Assembly (NCBI RefSeq): GCF_032337115.1
Contig: NZ_JAVXZY010000009.1
Span: 1 to 64,000, forward strand
Reading direction: 5' to 3'
Length of the DNA stretch: 64,000 nucleotides
From: Roseateles_C aquae
Lineage (GTDB): Bacteria; Pseudomonadota; Gammaproteobacteria; Burkholderiales; Burkholderiaceae_C
In this document: positions 8,513-17,571 of the stretch, in pieces
How the letters are laid out: every line of letters begins with the position of its first letter
How positions within the stretch are numbered: the first letter of the stretch is position 1
Notes under the pieces: generated by a model
Database searches by the model: none
Told to the model about the DNA's origin: nothing
The model's input: the letters and a program-made list of their open reading frames with translations, nothing else
Position numbers and translations under genes: made by a program

Positions 8513-8542
8513 CTGAATTTTCAGTATTTTCTGAACTTTCAG
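8513..8542 (-). promoter_or_regulatory. Tandem operator-like palindromes of the cyd operon
   Basis: On the minus strand two sites of the form CTGAANNTTCAG (8531-8542 and 8513-8524) are spaced 18 bp start to start, each followed by AAAANA. The arms are perfect in both copies. A TTGTCT / AATACT promoter-like pair overlaps them. The spacing puts both dimers close to the same helical face, as expected for cooperative binding by the adjacent GbsR-like protein. Confidence 0.6.
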
Positions 8543-8723
8543 CAAGACAAATATCAATTCCAGGATGCCGGCAAGGGCGCTGCGCGCCCGGTGGCCGGGC
8601 AGTGCCGCAGCCCTCTGCAACGGCCGAGTCAGGCTTCGCACAATGAAAACACTGCAGACACGGATGCCTGACTGGCGCACGGCACACTGGCGGTCTTGCT
8701 CCCAAACAGAAGCTGCAACCGTC

Positions 8724-9185
8724 ATGAGTCAGACCCGCATCGATCGCCCCGAGTTCGCCGCCCTCACCCCCGGTGTTTCAGAAGCCTTGCTGGCGCTGGG
8801 CAAGGCGATCAACGACTCGGGGCTGGAGAAGGACCTGCTGGAGTTGATCAAGCTGCGCGCGTCGCAGCTCAATGGCTGCGCCTTTTGCCTGCAGTTCCAC
8901 CTGAACGTGGCCCGACAGCTGAAGATGCCGCAGAGCAAGCTCGACCTCCTGCCGGTCTGGCGCGAAGCGCCGGTATTCAGCCCGCGTGAACAGGCCGCCC
9001 TGGCCTGGACCGAAGCGCTGTGTACGCCGGCCGCGGGCATCGAAGACCCGCTTTACGAGACCGCTTTGGCCGAGTTCGGCAAGGCCCAGCTGAGCTATCT
9101 GACCGCAGCCATCGCCAATATCAATGCCTGGAACCGCATCGCCGGTGCGCTGCGCTTCCTGCCCCCGCTGCCAAGCAGCCCATGA
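8724..9185 (+). CDS. Carboxymuconolactone decarboxylase / AhpD-like protein
   Basis: A 153-residue all-helical CMD-family protein. It carries the AhpD-type redox motif NGCAFCLQFH (CxxC plus His) near residues 53-62 and the C-terminal NAWNRIAGALRFLP signature. Members act as alkylhydroperoxidase-like or CoA-disulfide reductase-like enzymes. The exact substrate cannot be read from sequence. The stop codon overlaps the start of the next gene (ATGA), so the two are co-translated. Confidence 0.9.
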   Translation: MSQTRIDRPEFAALTPGVSEALLALGKAINDSGLEKDLLELIKLRASQLNGCAFCLQFHLNVARQLKMPQSKLDLLPVWREAPVFSPREQAALAWTEALCTPAAGIEDPLYETALAEFGKAQLSYLTAAIANINAWNRIAGALRFLPPLPSSP

Positions 9186-10048
9186 GCCCAAGGCTACGCC
9201 TTGCGCTGCTGTCGCTTGGGTTCGCGTTGGGTTTCGCGCTCCCTGTCCACGCCCAAGCCAGCGAACTCGAACTGACCGTGCCCAGTCTGGAGCAGCGTGC
9301 AGGGCATGCCCTCGCCCTGCGTGCCCATTGGTTCGCTGCAGACGCCACGGCAACGCGCCGCCCCGCCCTCGTGCTGCTGCATGGTTGTGGCGGCGCCTAT
9401 CAGGGCTCGGGCCGGCTGTCAGCGCGGATGACCGAGATGGCGGGCTTGCTGAATGCGCAGGGCTGGCACGTGCTGGTGCTCGACTCGTTCGGCGCTCGCG
9501 GCGAAAAGTCGATCTGCACCCAAAGGATCGGCACTCGCGCCATCACCATGGCCAATCGCCGGCTCGATGCCCTGGGTGCGCTGCAATGGCTGGCGACCAG
9601 GCCCGAGGTCGATGCCAGCCGCCTGGCGCTGATCGGCTGGTCCAACGGCGGCAGCACGGTGCTGGCGGCCAGCGATCTGAACGTCGCTGCGGTGAGACAG
9701 GGCCCGAGGCCGCGCGCTCTGGTCGCCTTCTACCCCGGCTGTGCTGCCGAGCTCGCGCGCCACTACCGCCCCAGCGCCGCACTGCTGATGCTGCTGGGCG
9801 AAGACGACGACTGGACGCCCGCCGCCGACTGCAAGGCCTTGGCTGCGGCAAGCGCAGATCCCAAACCGGAGTGGGAGAGCTACGCCGGCGCCTATCACGG
9901 CTTTGACGGCCCGCCGCCCGTGAAGCTGCGCAAGGATGTCCCCAACGGCGCCCATCCCGGTGCCGGGGTGCATGTGGGTGGTCAGCCGCAGGCCGCGGAG
10001 CAGTCAAGAAAGCGGCTGTTGAACTTCCTGCACACGCAGCTGGACTGA
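9182..10048 (+). CDS. Secreted dienelactone-hydrolase-family alpha/beta hydrolase
   Basis: A 288-residue protein with an N-terminal signal peptide (ALLSLGFALGFALPVHAQA). An alpha/beta hydrolase domain follows, with the oxyanion-type LLHGCGG near residue 64, nucleophile elbow GWSNGGS, acid region LLGEDDDWTP and catalytic His in YHGFDG. It is annotated by family as dienelactone hydrolase-like; a periplasmic esterase role is inference. It overlaps the AhpD-like gene by 4 bases, and the MCP gene converges on it. Confidence 0.85.
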   Translation: MSPRLRLALLSLGFALGFALPVHAQASELELTVPSLEQRAGHALALRAHWFAADATATRRPALVLLHGCGGAYQGSGRLSARMTEMAGLLNAQGWHVLVLDSFGARGEKSICTQRIGTRAITMANRRLDALGALQWLATRPEVDASRLALIGWSNGGSTVLAASDLNVAAVRQGPRPRALVAFYPGCAAELARHYRPSAALLMLLGEDDDWTPAADCKALAAASADPKPEWESYAGAYHGFDGPPPVKLRKDVPNGAHPGAGVHVGGQPQAAEQSRKRLLNFLHTQLD

Positions 10049-10075
10049 GGCGCTACCTCGCGCTGGCCAGGCGCC

Positions 10076-12082
10076 TCAAAAGAAGTCGATCGGCGCGCTA
10101 CCAAGCGGGCGCTGCTGCTCTTCGCCGGGAAGTTTGAAGCTGCCCACCTCGGTGGCCAAGCCGGCCGCCTGCTCCATCATCGTGTTGGAGGCGGCCAGCG
10201 TCTCTTCCACCAGGGCCGCGTTTTGCTGCGTCATCTGGTCGAGCTGCCCAACCGCTTCGGTCACCATGCTGATGCCGGTGGATTGCTCGGCGGTGGCCCG
10301 GGCAATATCGGCCAGCAGCTGATTGATACGCCCTGCGGCCGAGACGATCTCTTCCATCGTTGCGCCGGCCTGCCGCACGACCCGCACGCCGGATTCGGTC
10401 TGCTCGACGCTGACGCCGATCAGGCTCTTGATTTCCTTGGCCGCATTGGCCGAACGCTGAGCCAGGTTGCGCACCTCGGAGGCCACCACCGCAAAGCCCT
10501 TGCCCTGCTCACCGGCTCGCGCCGCTTCAACTGCGGCATTCAGGGCCAGGATATTGGTCTGGAAAGCAATCGAGTCGATCAGGCCGATGATGTCGTTGAT
10601 GGTGTTGGCGGAGGCTTGGATGCGCTGCATCGTCGTCACCACCTCGCCGATCACCTCACCGCCGCGCGAGGCCACCGTGGCATTGCGCTCCGCCAGGGCG
10701 GCCGCTTCGCGGGTCGTCGAGGCGGTGCTGGACACCGTGGCCTGCATCTGTTCCATCGAGCTGGCCGTCTTTTGCAGCTGTGCCGAGGTTTGCTCGGTGC
10801 GATTGGCGAGGTCGGAGGTGCCCATGGTCAGCTGCTGGCTGGCCGACGCCACCTGATCGGCCGAGCGTTGCACCTTGCCCAGCGTGCCAGACAGGCGCTG
10901 CTGCATCTCGCGCAAATGCAGCAAGACCTGGCTGAGCTCGTCGCTGCCCCGCACCTTCACCACCGTGGAGAGATCGCCATCGGCAACGGCTACGACCTTG
11001 CGCGTCACCGCGCGCATGCCCGAGTTCATCGCGAGTGAGAAGGCATAGAACAAGTAGGCCGCCAGCAAGATGAACGCGGAGACCAAGGTCAAGGTCCCCA
11101 TCAGCCGGCCGTGCAAAGCGGCCTCGCGGGATTCCAGCATCGTGGCCAGCAGCTTGCAGTAGCTGCCCTGCACAGACCACAGCCGTGCAAGCAAGGCATC
11201 GGCGCTGCTGGCGACTTTCTGCGCCTGCTCAATGCCTCCTGACCCTGGCGAGTCGGTGGCCAAATCACGGAACTTTGCAAGCAGTTGAGGAAGCTCGCCG
11301 AGTGCCAAGCCGGCGGCCAAATCGGGCCTGGCCTTGGCAACCTTGGCGGCGTCGTCGATCAGCTTGCCTTCGAAATGCTCGATCAATGCATCCATGCGCG
11401 CCAGCTCCTGCGCAGCGATCTCAGCCCCCTGCCCTGCCGCCGAGCTGGCGGCCGAAAGGCTGCCCATCTTGCTGATGTTCTCAATCAAATCGGGCAGGAC
11501 GAGCAGCGACGCATCCATGGTGAAGTAGCTGTCCAGATCGGGGTCGAGCACCAGCCCGCTGGCATCGGCCACGTTGCCGAGCAGCTGCACCCAGGCCGCC
11601 ACATGCTTGGCATGGGCGGCGTAGAGCTTGAACAGGCTTTCGTTGCCCGACGGCAGGCTGCCCTTGGCCTGTTCAGCCTGGCCAAGCGCCCCGGCCGTTT
11701 CAAACCGCGCGCCATGCTCGGCATCAATGCGCTTCAAGGCCTTGATGGCTTCGTTCAGCGCTGCCGGGCTGCTTGCGCCATCGACTGGCATCTTGGCGCT
11801 CTGACGCAAGGCCGCATCCCGATTGGCCTGCGCCAGGCGCAGCACGGGCAGCAACTTGGCCGCGTACTCGGCGCCGAGGCGCTCGACCCGGGTGGTCTCG
11901 ATCAGCTCGCGCTTGGTCTGCCAAAAGGAGTTCAGCAAGACCACGATGGGAATCAGAAAGGCCGCACTGATGATGTTGGCCTTGACTGAAAAGCGACAGC
12001 GCAACATCAAGCTCAGCGCTGGCGAAAACAACCGTTTGAAGCCCTGACGGCTCGCGCCTGGACTGCGCGTCTTCTTCGGCAT
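10076..12082 (-). CDS. Methyl-accepting chemotaxis protein
   Basis: A 668-residue transmembrane chemoreceptor. There is a first membrane segment at about residues 36-55, a periplasmic sensor of about 270 residues, a second membrane segment near residue 335 (LTLVSAFILLAAYLFYAFSL), a HAMP domain, and a cytoplasmic signalling domain with the conserved tip (EVRNLAQRSANAAKEIK). It has no C-terminal CheR-tethering pentapeptide; it ends in SAPIDFF. An AGGAG site precedes the start at 12082. It is transcribed alone. The ligand is unknown. Confidence 0.95.
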   Translation of the reverse strand: MPKKTRSPGASRQGFKRLFSPALSLMLRCRFSVKANIISAAFLIPIVVLLNSFWQTKRELIETTRVERLGAEYAAKLLPVLRLAQANRDAALRQSAKMPVDGASSPAALNEAIKALKRIDAEHGARFETAGALGQAEQAKGSLPSGNESLFKLYAAHAKHVAAWVQLLGNVADASGLVLDPDLDSYFTMDASLLVLPDLIENISKMGSLSAASSAAGQGAEIAAQELARMDALIEHFEGKLIDDAAKVAKARPDLAAGLALGELPQLLAKFRDLATDSPGSGGIEQAQKVASSADALLARLWSVQGSYCKLLATMLESREAALHGRLMGTLTLVSAFILLAAYLFYAFSLAMNSGMRAVTRKVVAVADGDLSTVVKVRGSDELSQVLLHLREMQQRLSGTLGKVQRSADQVASASQQLTMGTSDLANRTEQTSAQLQKTASSMEQMQATVSSTASTTREAAALAERNATVASRGGEVIGEVVTTMQRIQASANTINDIIGLIDSIAFQTNILALNAAVEAARAGEQGKGFAVVASEVRNLAQRSANAAKEIKSLIGVSVEQTESGVRVVRQAGATMEEIVSAAGRINQLLADIARATAEQSTGISMVTEAVGQLDQMTQQNAALVEETLAASNTMMEQAAGLATEVGSFKLPGEEQQRPLGSAPIDFF

Positions 12083-12404
12083 CGAGCGCTCCTAAAAAAT
12101 TGCGGTGATTAGCTGATGAAGTTCAAGATACACCAGCCAATGCACCATGAAGTTCACAGAAAGATCGGTCTTGGCACAAATTCCCGGTTCCTCGATTAGC
12201 CGCAATACGGGCCGATTCTGTCAAGTGCAATCGTTTGAATAATTTGCGCCAGGCGGCGCAAAATTGCCTTTCCGCTGGCGCTCGCCTTGCCTAGGATTCA
12301 TCTCGCCAAGGTCGGCCCTACAGGCTGTATCCGCTGAAGGACGCCAGCTGCAAGCGCCTCCCATGGCCGCTTCAGATGCGCCACTCGTCAACCATGGAGC
12401 ACGC
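12083..12404. promoter_or_regulatory. Divergent intergenic region, MCP / porin
   Basis: This 322-base spacer separates the divergent MCP and porin genes. It contains a direct repeat ATGAAGTTCA (12116-12125 and 12147-12156, 31 bp apart) and an inverted repeat TTGCGCC / GGCGCAA (12244-12250 with 12255-12261). These are candidate operators. No protein-coding frame is convincing. Confidence 0.4.
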
Positions 12405-13748
12405 ATGAACCTCTCTCGACTGCGCGTCAGCGCCCTGGCCCTTGCCCTGGCAAGCGCCTTCACCGTGCCGGCTGAGGCCGCCGCCAAGGAAAGCAAGGAG
12501 GCGGAGCGCATCAAGGCGCTGGAAGCCAAGCTGGAAAAGAGCCTGGCCGTGATCGAGCAACTGAGCCAGCGCCTGGCCGAGTTGGAGAAGCAACCCAAGG
12601 CGGTAGCGGTGGCGCCACCACAGCCCGCCAAGACGCCGGTTGCACAGCCCGACCCTGTGGCCCAAGCGCGCATCGAAACGCTGGAGCAAGGCGTGCGCGA
12701 CCTGGCCGCCGCCACCGCCAGCGCCAACAAGGGCACCGACACCGGCGTGCCCCTGCATGGCTTCCTGGACGTTGGCTATGTCCATCACAACAAGCGCAGC
12801 GACGGTCTGCGCAGCGGCAGCAAGCTCGGCGTGATGGACATCTACCTGACCCCGCAGTTCGGCAGCAATGTGCGCAGCCTGATCGAGCTCGCCTTCGAGT
12901 ATGGCGAGGGCGGCTCGCTGGCCACCGACGCCGAGCGCCTGCAGATCGGCTACGCCTTCAGCGACGACTTCGTGCTCTGGGCCGGCCGCTTCCACACCCC
13001 CTACGGCTACTGGAACACCGCCTTCCACCACGGTGCACAGATCCAGACCTCGATCACCCGCCCGCGCTTCATCGCCTTTGAAGACCAGGGCGGTATCCTG
13101 CCGGCCCACACGGTTGGCGCCTGGGCCAATGGGCGGGTCGCGACCGATCTGGGCCGGGTCAGCTACGACCTCTACACCGGCAATGGCAACCGCATCAGCA
13201 GTGGCGTGCTGGACTTCAATGCCAGCGGCGATGACAACAGCAACCCTTTGCTGGGCTTCAATGTCGGCCTGAGCCTCAAGGCTGTGCCGGGCCTGACCCT
13301 GGGTGTGCATGGGCTTCGCCAAACGGTGTCCGGCGAAAACGCCGACGGCAGCGTGCAAGGCAAGGCACGCACACAGTTCCTCGGCGGCTATGGCTTCTGG
13401 GAGGGCGACAACTTTGAGCTGATCGGCGAGTACTACCGCTTCAGCAACCGCGATCTCGCCAACGGCGGCAGCAGCCATCGCTCCTGGGCCGCCTATTTGC
13501 AGGCCGGCTACACGCTGGCCGACCGCCTGACCGGCTTTGTGCGTTTCGAGAAAGCCTCACTGGACGGCGCCGACCCCTACTTCGCCCTGCAGGAAAGCGG
13601 CAGCTCCTACCGCCAGACCAGCATCGGCCTGCGCTATGACCTGGATCCGCGCTCGGCCCTCAAGCTGCAGCTGGACAACAACCGCGACGTGGCCAATCCG
13701 CTGGGCACGATCAACTCGCTGCGTGCGCAGTACGCGATCCGTTTCTAA
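12405..13748 (+). CDS. Outer-membrane porin-like protein with N-terminal coiled coil
   Basis: A 447-residue exported protein with a signal peptide ending near AEA. A short heptad-rich coiled coil follows (KEAERIKALEAKLEKSLAVI, residues about 30-60), then a beta-barrel-like region rich in alternating aromatic/polar strands and ending with a C-terminal aromatic (YAIRF), typical of porins. It starts a trio with a PstS-like binding protein (10 bases downstream) and a SCO-like protein. A role as anion or phosphate-related porin is inferred from that neighbour only. The start at 12405 follows a GGAGCAC site and gives a proper signal peptide. Confidence 0.8.
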   Translation: MNLSRLRVSALALALASAFTVPAEAAAKESKEAERIKALEAKLEKSLAVIEQLSQRLAELEKQPKAVAVAPPQPAKTPVAQPDPVAQARIETLEQGVRDLAAATASANKGTDTGVPLHGFLDVGYVHHNKRSDGLRSGSKLGVMDIYLTPQFGSNVRSLIELAFEYGEGGSLATDAERLQIGYAFSDDFVLWAGRFHTPYGYWNTAFHHGAQIQTSITRPRFIAFEDQGGILPAHTVGAWANGRVATDLGRVSYDLYTGNGNRISSGVLDFNASGDDNSNPLLGFNVGLSLKAVPGLTLGVHGLRQTVSGENADGSVQGKARTQFLGGYGFWEGDNFELIGEYYRFSNRDLANGGSSHRSWAAYLQAGYTLADRLTGFVRFEKASLDGADPYFALQESGSSYRQTSIGLRYDLDPRSALKLQLDNNRDVANPLGTINSLRAQYAIRF

Positions 13749-13758
13749 GGAGCCGACC

Positions 13759-14166
13759 GTGCACAAAACCACTCCTTTGCTCAGCGCTGCCGCCCTCGCC
13801 ATCGCCTTGTTGCTACCGCTGGGCGCTCAGGCCGGCGATGTGTTCGTGATCGCCAATGCCAACGTCACGCTCAGCGCCGACGAAATCCGCGAAGTTTTCG
13901 TTGGCGACAAGCAAACCGCCGCTGGCACCAAGCTCAGCCCGATGGACAACAGCGCCGCGCAAGCCGACTTCCTCGCCAAGGTGATCAAGGTCGACGCTGC
14001 GAAGTACGCATCGATCTGGGCCAAGAAAGGCTTTCGCGAAGGCATCAACCCACCACCGGTACGCGCCAGCGATCTGGAGGTGATCGCCGCGGTCAAGTCC
14101 ACGCCAGGCGCCGTCGGCTATGTGTCCAAGGCCTCGGCCGACGTCAAGGTGCTGCAGAAGTACTGA
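13759..14166 (+). CDS. Small periplasmic PstS-like phosphate-binding-family protein
   Basis: A 135-residue exported protein starting at GTG 13759, with a TAAGGAG site 6 bases before it. The signal peptide is LLSAAALAIALLLPLGAQA. The mature part (FVIANANVTLSADEIREVFVGDK and TPGAVGYVSK) matches the short PstS-like substrate-binding domain found beside porins in many Proteobacteria. It is far shorter than true PstS and no pstCAB genes are nearby, so an ABC-transport role is doubtful. It lies between the porin and SCO-like genes in one operon. Confidence 0.8.
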   Translation: MHKTTPLLSAAALAIALLLPLGAQAGDVFVIANANVTLSADEIREVFVGDKQTAAGTKLSPMDNSAAQADFLAKVIKVDAAKYASIWAKKGFREGINPPPVRASDLEVIAAVKSTPGAVGYVSKASADVKVLQKY

Positions 14167-14173
14167 GGCAGCG

Positions 14174-14740
14174 ATGGCTCGACGCCTTGTCAGCGCCGCT
14201 TTTCTGTCTGCCCTGCTGCTGGCCCTGCCGGCGGCAGTGGCGGCGGGCGGCGGCGGTACTGGCCTTGCAGGAGGCGGCACAACGCTCTGGCAGCTGCCCG
14301 GCCGCTTCGTTGATGAGCACGAGCGCGCACACACGCTGGCCAATTTCGCCGGCCAGCCGGCCGTTGTGGCGATGGAGTACAGCGAGTGCCGTTTCGTCTG
14401 CACCGTCAACTGGCGCAAGCTGGTCGAGATTCAGGCCGAGGCCGAGCGCCGCGGGCAGAAGCTGAGCTTCTTCGTCATCAGCATCGACCCCGAGCACGAC
14501 ACGCCGGCCCTGTGGCGCGAATACCGCGAGATGCGCGGCATGAAGCGGGACAACTGGCATTTCCTCACCGGCAAACGCGCCGACACCGACCTCGTCGCCA
14601 AGACCCTGGGCATACGCTGGTGGCTGTATGACGGCCGCGTGATGCACGACTTTCGCATCCTGCGGCTGGATGCGCGGGGTCAGGTCTTGCGCGCGATGGA
14701 CGCCTTCGACATCTCGGCCGCCAGCTTCCTGGCCGATTGA
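14174..14740 (+). CDS. SCO1/SenC-like copper/thioredoxin-fold protein
   Basis: A 188-residue exported protein with a signal peptide and a thioredoxin fold of the SCO family. It has the CRFVC copper/redox cysteine pair near residue 75 and the conserved C-terminal His in VMHDFRI. SCO proteins deliver copper to cytochrome oxidase or reduce thiols. Here it is linked to a porin and a PstS-like gene rather than to oxidase genes, so its partner is uncertain. It begins 7 bases after the preceding stop codon. Confidence 0.85.
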   Translation: MARRLVSAAFLSALLLALPAAVAAGGGGTGLAGGGTTLWQLPGRFVDEHERAHTLANFAGQPAVVAMEYSECRFVCTVNWRKLVEIQAEAERRGQKLSFFVISIDPEHDTPALWREYREMRGMKRDNWHFLTGKRADTDLVAKTLGIRWWLYDGRVMHDFRILRLDARGQVLRAMDAFDISAASFLAD

Positions 14741-14750
14741 GGCAGTGCGT

Positions 14751-15959
14751 TCAGTGCCGCAGTGACTGCACCCAGCGGCCCAGCAGTTCGCGCTCGGCCT
14801 CGGTGATCTGCGTGGCGTTGTTCAGCGGCATCGTCTTTTGCAGCACCGCCTGCTGATAGACGGCCCGCGCATTGACCTGCAACGCTTCGGCGCTGTCCAG
14901 CCGCATGCCTTTCTGCGCCGCCTCGCCGCTGTGGCAAGCCAGGCAGCGCAGCTCGACCACAGCTTGCACCTCGGCCAGCGTTGGCGCCGCGGCAGCGCGC
15001 GGTGCGGCACTCGGCGAACCGTGGGATCGTGGTGCCATCCAGACGATAAGCCCGGCCAACAAAGCCAGCGCGCCCAGCACCAAGGGCCAGGCATTGACAC
15101 CCTTGTGGCGCTTGACGAAATAAGTCCGCACCAGCACGCCGACCAGCATCAGCGCCACCAGCACCAGCCAGTTCTGCGGCTGCCGGTACAGCATGCCGTA
15201 GTGGTTGCTCAGCATCGCAATCAGCACCGGCAAAGTGAAATAGGTGTTGTGCACGCTGCGCTGCTTGCCGCGCTGGCCAAACAGCGGGTCAACCGGCCGA
15301 CCGGCGCGCATATCGGCAATCACCTGCTTCTGGCCAGGGATGATCCAGAAGAAGACATTGGCCGTCATCATCGTGGCCAGCATAGCGCCCACGATCAGGA
15401 AGGCCGCGCGACCGGCAAACAACTGGCAGGCGGCCCAGGCGGCGATGACAACGAACACCGCAATCAGCCCCAGCACCAGCCCATCGTTGCCGATCTGCAC
15501 CCGCCCGTCGAGATGGCGCTGGCCAAAGCGCCGGCAGATCTGGTCATAGACCAGCCAGCCTGCCACCAGAAAGCCCAGTGCAGCTGCCACGGCAGCACCG
15601 CTGCTCCAGTCATGCAGCTGGCGATCGATCAGAAAGCTCTCGGCGTTGAAGAGATACAGCAGCGTGAACAGCGCAAAGCCGCTCATCCAGGTCCAGTAGC
15701 TTTCCCAGTAGAACCAGTGCAGCTGCTGCGGCAGATTGGCCGGCGCCACCATGTACTTCTGCGGGTTGTAGAAGCCGCCACCATGCACGGCCCACAGCTC
15801 GCCATCGACGCCCTTGGCCTTCAGGCCCGGATCGGTCGGCTTGAGCAGATGGTTGTCCAGCCAGACGAAATAGACCGAGGCGCCAATCCAGGCGACCACG
15901 GTCACCACATGCAGCCAGCGCAGCAGCAGATTGGCCCAGTCGAGCAGATAGGCTTCCAA
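14751..15959 (-). CDS. puuD: Urate hydroxylase PuuD (membrane urate oxidase with cytochrome c domain)
   Basis: A 402-residue inner-membrane enzyme that oxidises urate to 5-hydroxyisourate, replacing soluble uricase. It has about eight membrane helices (start EAYLLDWANLLLRWLHV, residues 2-18), a conserved ESYWTWMSGFALF segment and a C-terminal cytochrome c domain with CLACH near residue 365. I choose the TTG at 15959, because family members begin at this residue and a GAGG site lies a few bases upstream. Longer in-frame starts add an unlikely Arg-rich leader. A GTGTATACA-type operator lies about 120 bp upstream. Confidence 0.92.
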   Translation of the reverse strand: MEAYLLDWANLLLRWLHVVTVVAWIGASVYFVWLDNHLLKPTDPGLKAKGVDGELWAVHGGGFYNPQKYMVAPANLPQQLHWFYWESYWTWMSGFALFTLLYLFNAESFLIDRQLHDWSSGAAVAAALGFLVAGWLVYDQICRRFGQRHLDGRVQIGNDGLVLGLIAVFVVIAAWAACQLFAGRAAFLIVGAMLATMMTANVFFWIIPGQKQVIADMRAGRPVDPLFGQRGKQRSVHNTYFTLPVLIAMLSNHYGMLYRQPQNWLVLVALMLVGVLVRTYFVKRHKGVNAWPLVLGALALLAGLIVWMAPRSHGSPSAAPRAAAAPTLAEVQAVVELRCLACHSGEAAQKGMRLDSAEALQVNARAVYQQAVLQKTMPLNNATQITEAERELLGRWVQSLRH

Positions 15960-16080
15960 GCGAACCCTCGCTTCCTGTTTCCGTGCGGCCCACCACAGGC
16001 GGGCGCTGTGGGCTGCGTTGGGTCGCGTCCTCCGACAAAGCCTCATGGGCTAGAAGCCGGTGCCGCTGCGACTGCGGCCA

Positions 16081-16094
16081 AAGTGTATACAGTT
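16081..16094 (-). promoter_or_regulatory. Putative GntR operator upstream of puuD
   Basis: AAGTGTATACAGTT matches the perfect palindrome found between uraH and the gntR gene at 13 of 14 positions, and its own palindrome is broken only at one pair. It lies in the spacer upstream of puuD (minus strand), so puuD is likely controlled by the same regulator. Confidence 0.6.
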
Positions 16095-16143
16095 TCTGGA
16101 CGTGGTCGACGGCGTTGGCAGCGCCAACAGATCAACACTTCAT

Positions 16144-17571
16144 TCAGTCGACAACGATTCGGTTGCGCCCGGCCGCCTTGGCCGCATAGAGCGCGCGGTC
16201 GGCACGCTGCAAGACGTCATTGGCGCCATCGGCGCCGCCCCGCCAGCCTGCCAGCCCCAGGCTGGCGGTCACCTGCACCGCGACGCCACCGGGCGCCAGC
16301 AGGCGCTGGCTGGCCAAGGCCACCCGCAGTCGCTCCATCGCCTTGAATGCCTCCTCTGGCGAGGTGTCTGGCAGCAGGATGACGAACTCCTCGCCGCCCA
16401 GACGGGCCACGGCATCGATCGCCCGGCTGCATTGGCGCATCAAGCTGGCCACCGCCACCAGCACATCGTCTCCAAAAGCATGGCCGTGGCGGTCATTGAT
16501 CTGCTTGAAGTGGTCCAGATCCAGCATGGCCAGGCTGTACGGCCGGCCGCTGCGCTGCGCGCGCTGATGCTCAAGCAGGAGGCGCGGCTGGAAAGCGCGC
16601 CGGTTCATCAATCCGGTCAAGGGGTCATGCTCAGCCTCTGCCCGCCACTGCTCGCCGAAGCGCTGGCTGCGGTGCAGCTGACGGTTCTGCAGCGCCACGC
16701 CAAGCACCGTCAGTGCACTGGAAAAGGTAAAGGCCATCAGCTCCAGCTGCGCCTCCTCCGGGCGCCCCGTGGCAAACGGACCCAGGCCTTGCGCCGTGGC
16801 CACGATGCCAGCCACCAGGACCAAAGTGCTCAGCAAGGTGACGCCGGAAAGGCTGAGCTTGAAGCTCAGCACCACTAACAGCGGCAGCACAAAGAACAGC
16901 ATGCCCTTGAGCGCACCGGCACTGATGGCCAGCAGCAGCACCAGCCCCGCCGCGCCGCCCCAGAACCAGGGACTGCGCAGATTGCGCTCGCCGCCGGGTT
17001 GCCAGCCCTCGTAGAGCTGATAGACGAGCACCATGCCCAGGCTGTCGGCCAGCACCAGCATCATCACCATATGGCCGAGCTGCTCGGCCGCGATATAGCC
17101 GCCCCAGACCAGATTGCTGGCCAGAACCAGGCTGCTCAGCGCCGTGGGCAATAGGCAGACCCAGAGGCCCAGCGTGAGCAGATCACCGGTGCGCTGCAAG
17201 CCCTGCGGCAGGCGGCGTCGCGCCATCTGGGCCGCCAAGGCCACACCAAGTCCATCGGCCATGGCGACGACACCGGTGTGCAGCCAGGGCAGACGCTGGG
17301 CGCCGTCGGCCATGCCCGGATAGTTGGCCGCAAAACTGGCCATCATCAGCAAGGGCACGGCGCGCCACCCGGCCCACAGGCAGACGATCAAGCCCAGACC
17401 CGAAGGCAGCCAGATCAGCGTGATATTGGCCGGCTGCAGCGCAAACAAGGCCATGCCGAAGCGCGCCAGCAAGTAGTACAGCAGAGTCAGGCCGAGCAGG
17501 GCCAGCGCCGGCGGGCGCGTCGTCGGGCCAAAAGCCTGGCGTGGACTCTCATTCATGGGCAGTTGGCTCAT
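16144..17571 (-). CDS. MASE1-GGDEF diguanylate cyclase
   Basis: A 475-residue membrane protein. The N-terminal half is a MASE1-type integral membrane sensor of about eight helices (LLYYLLARFGMALFALQPANI, IWLPSGLGL). The C-terminal GGDEF domain carries an active-site GGEEF near residue 390 and the product-inhibition I-site RAID 5 residues before it. It should make cyclic di-GMP. It is embedded in the purine cluster between xdhC and puuD on the same strand, so its input may relate to purine catabolism. The start at 17571 is chosen over an upstream frame that adds an Arg-rich leader. Confidence 0.92.
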   Translation of the reverse strand: MSQLPMNESPRQAFGPTTRPPALALLGLTLLYYLLARFGMALFALQPANITLIWLPSGLGLIVCLWAGWRAVPLLMMASFAANYPGMADGAQRLPWLHTGVVAMADGLGVALAAQMARRRLPQGLQRTGDLLTLGLWVCLLPTALSSLVLASNLVWGGYIAAEQLGHMVMMLVLADSLGMVLVYQLYEGWQPGGERNLRSPWFWGGAAGLVLLLAISAGALKGMLFFVLPLLVVLSFKLSLSGVTLLSTLVLVAGIVATAQGLGPFATGRPEEAQLELMAFTFSSALTVLGVALQNRQLHRSQRFGEQWRAEAEHDPLTGLMNRRAFQPRLLLEHQRAQRSGRPYSLAMLDLDHFKQINDRHGHAFGDDVLVAVASLMRQCSRAIDAVARLGGEEFVILLPDTSPEEAFKAMERLRVALASQRLLAPGGVAVQVTASLGLAGWRGGADGANDVLQRADRALYAAKAAGRNRIVVD

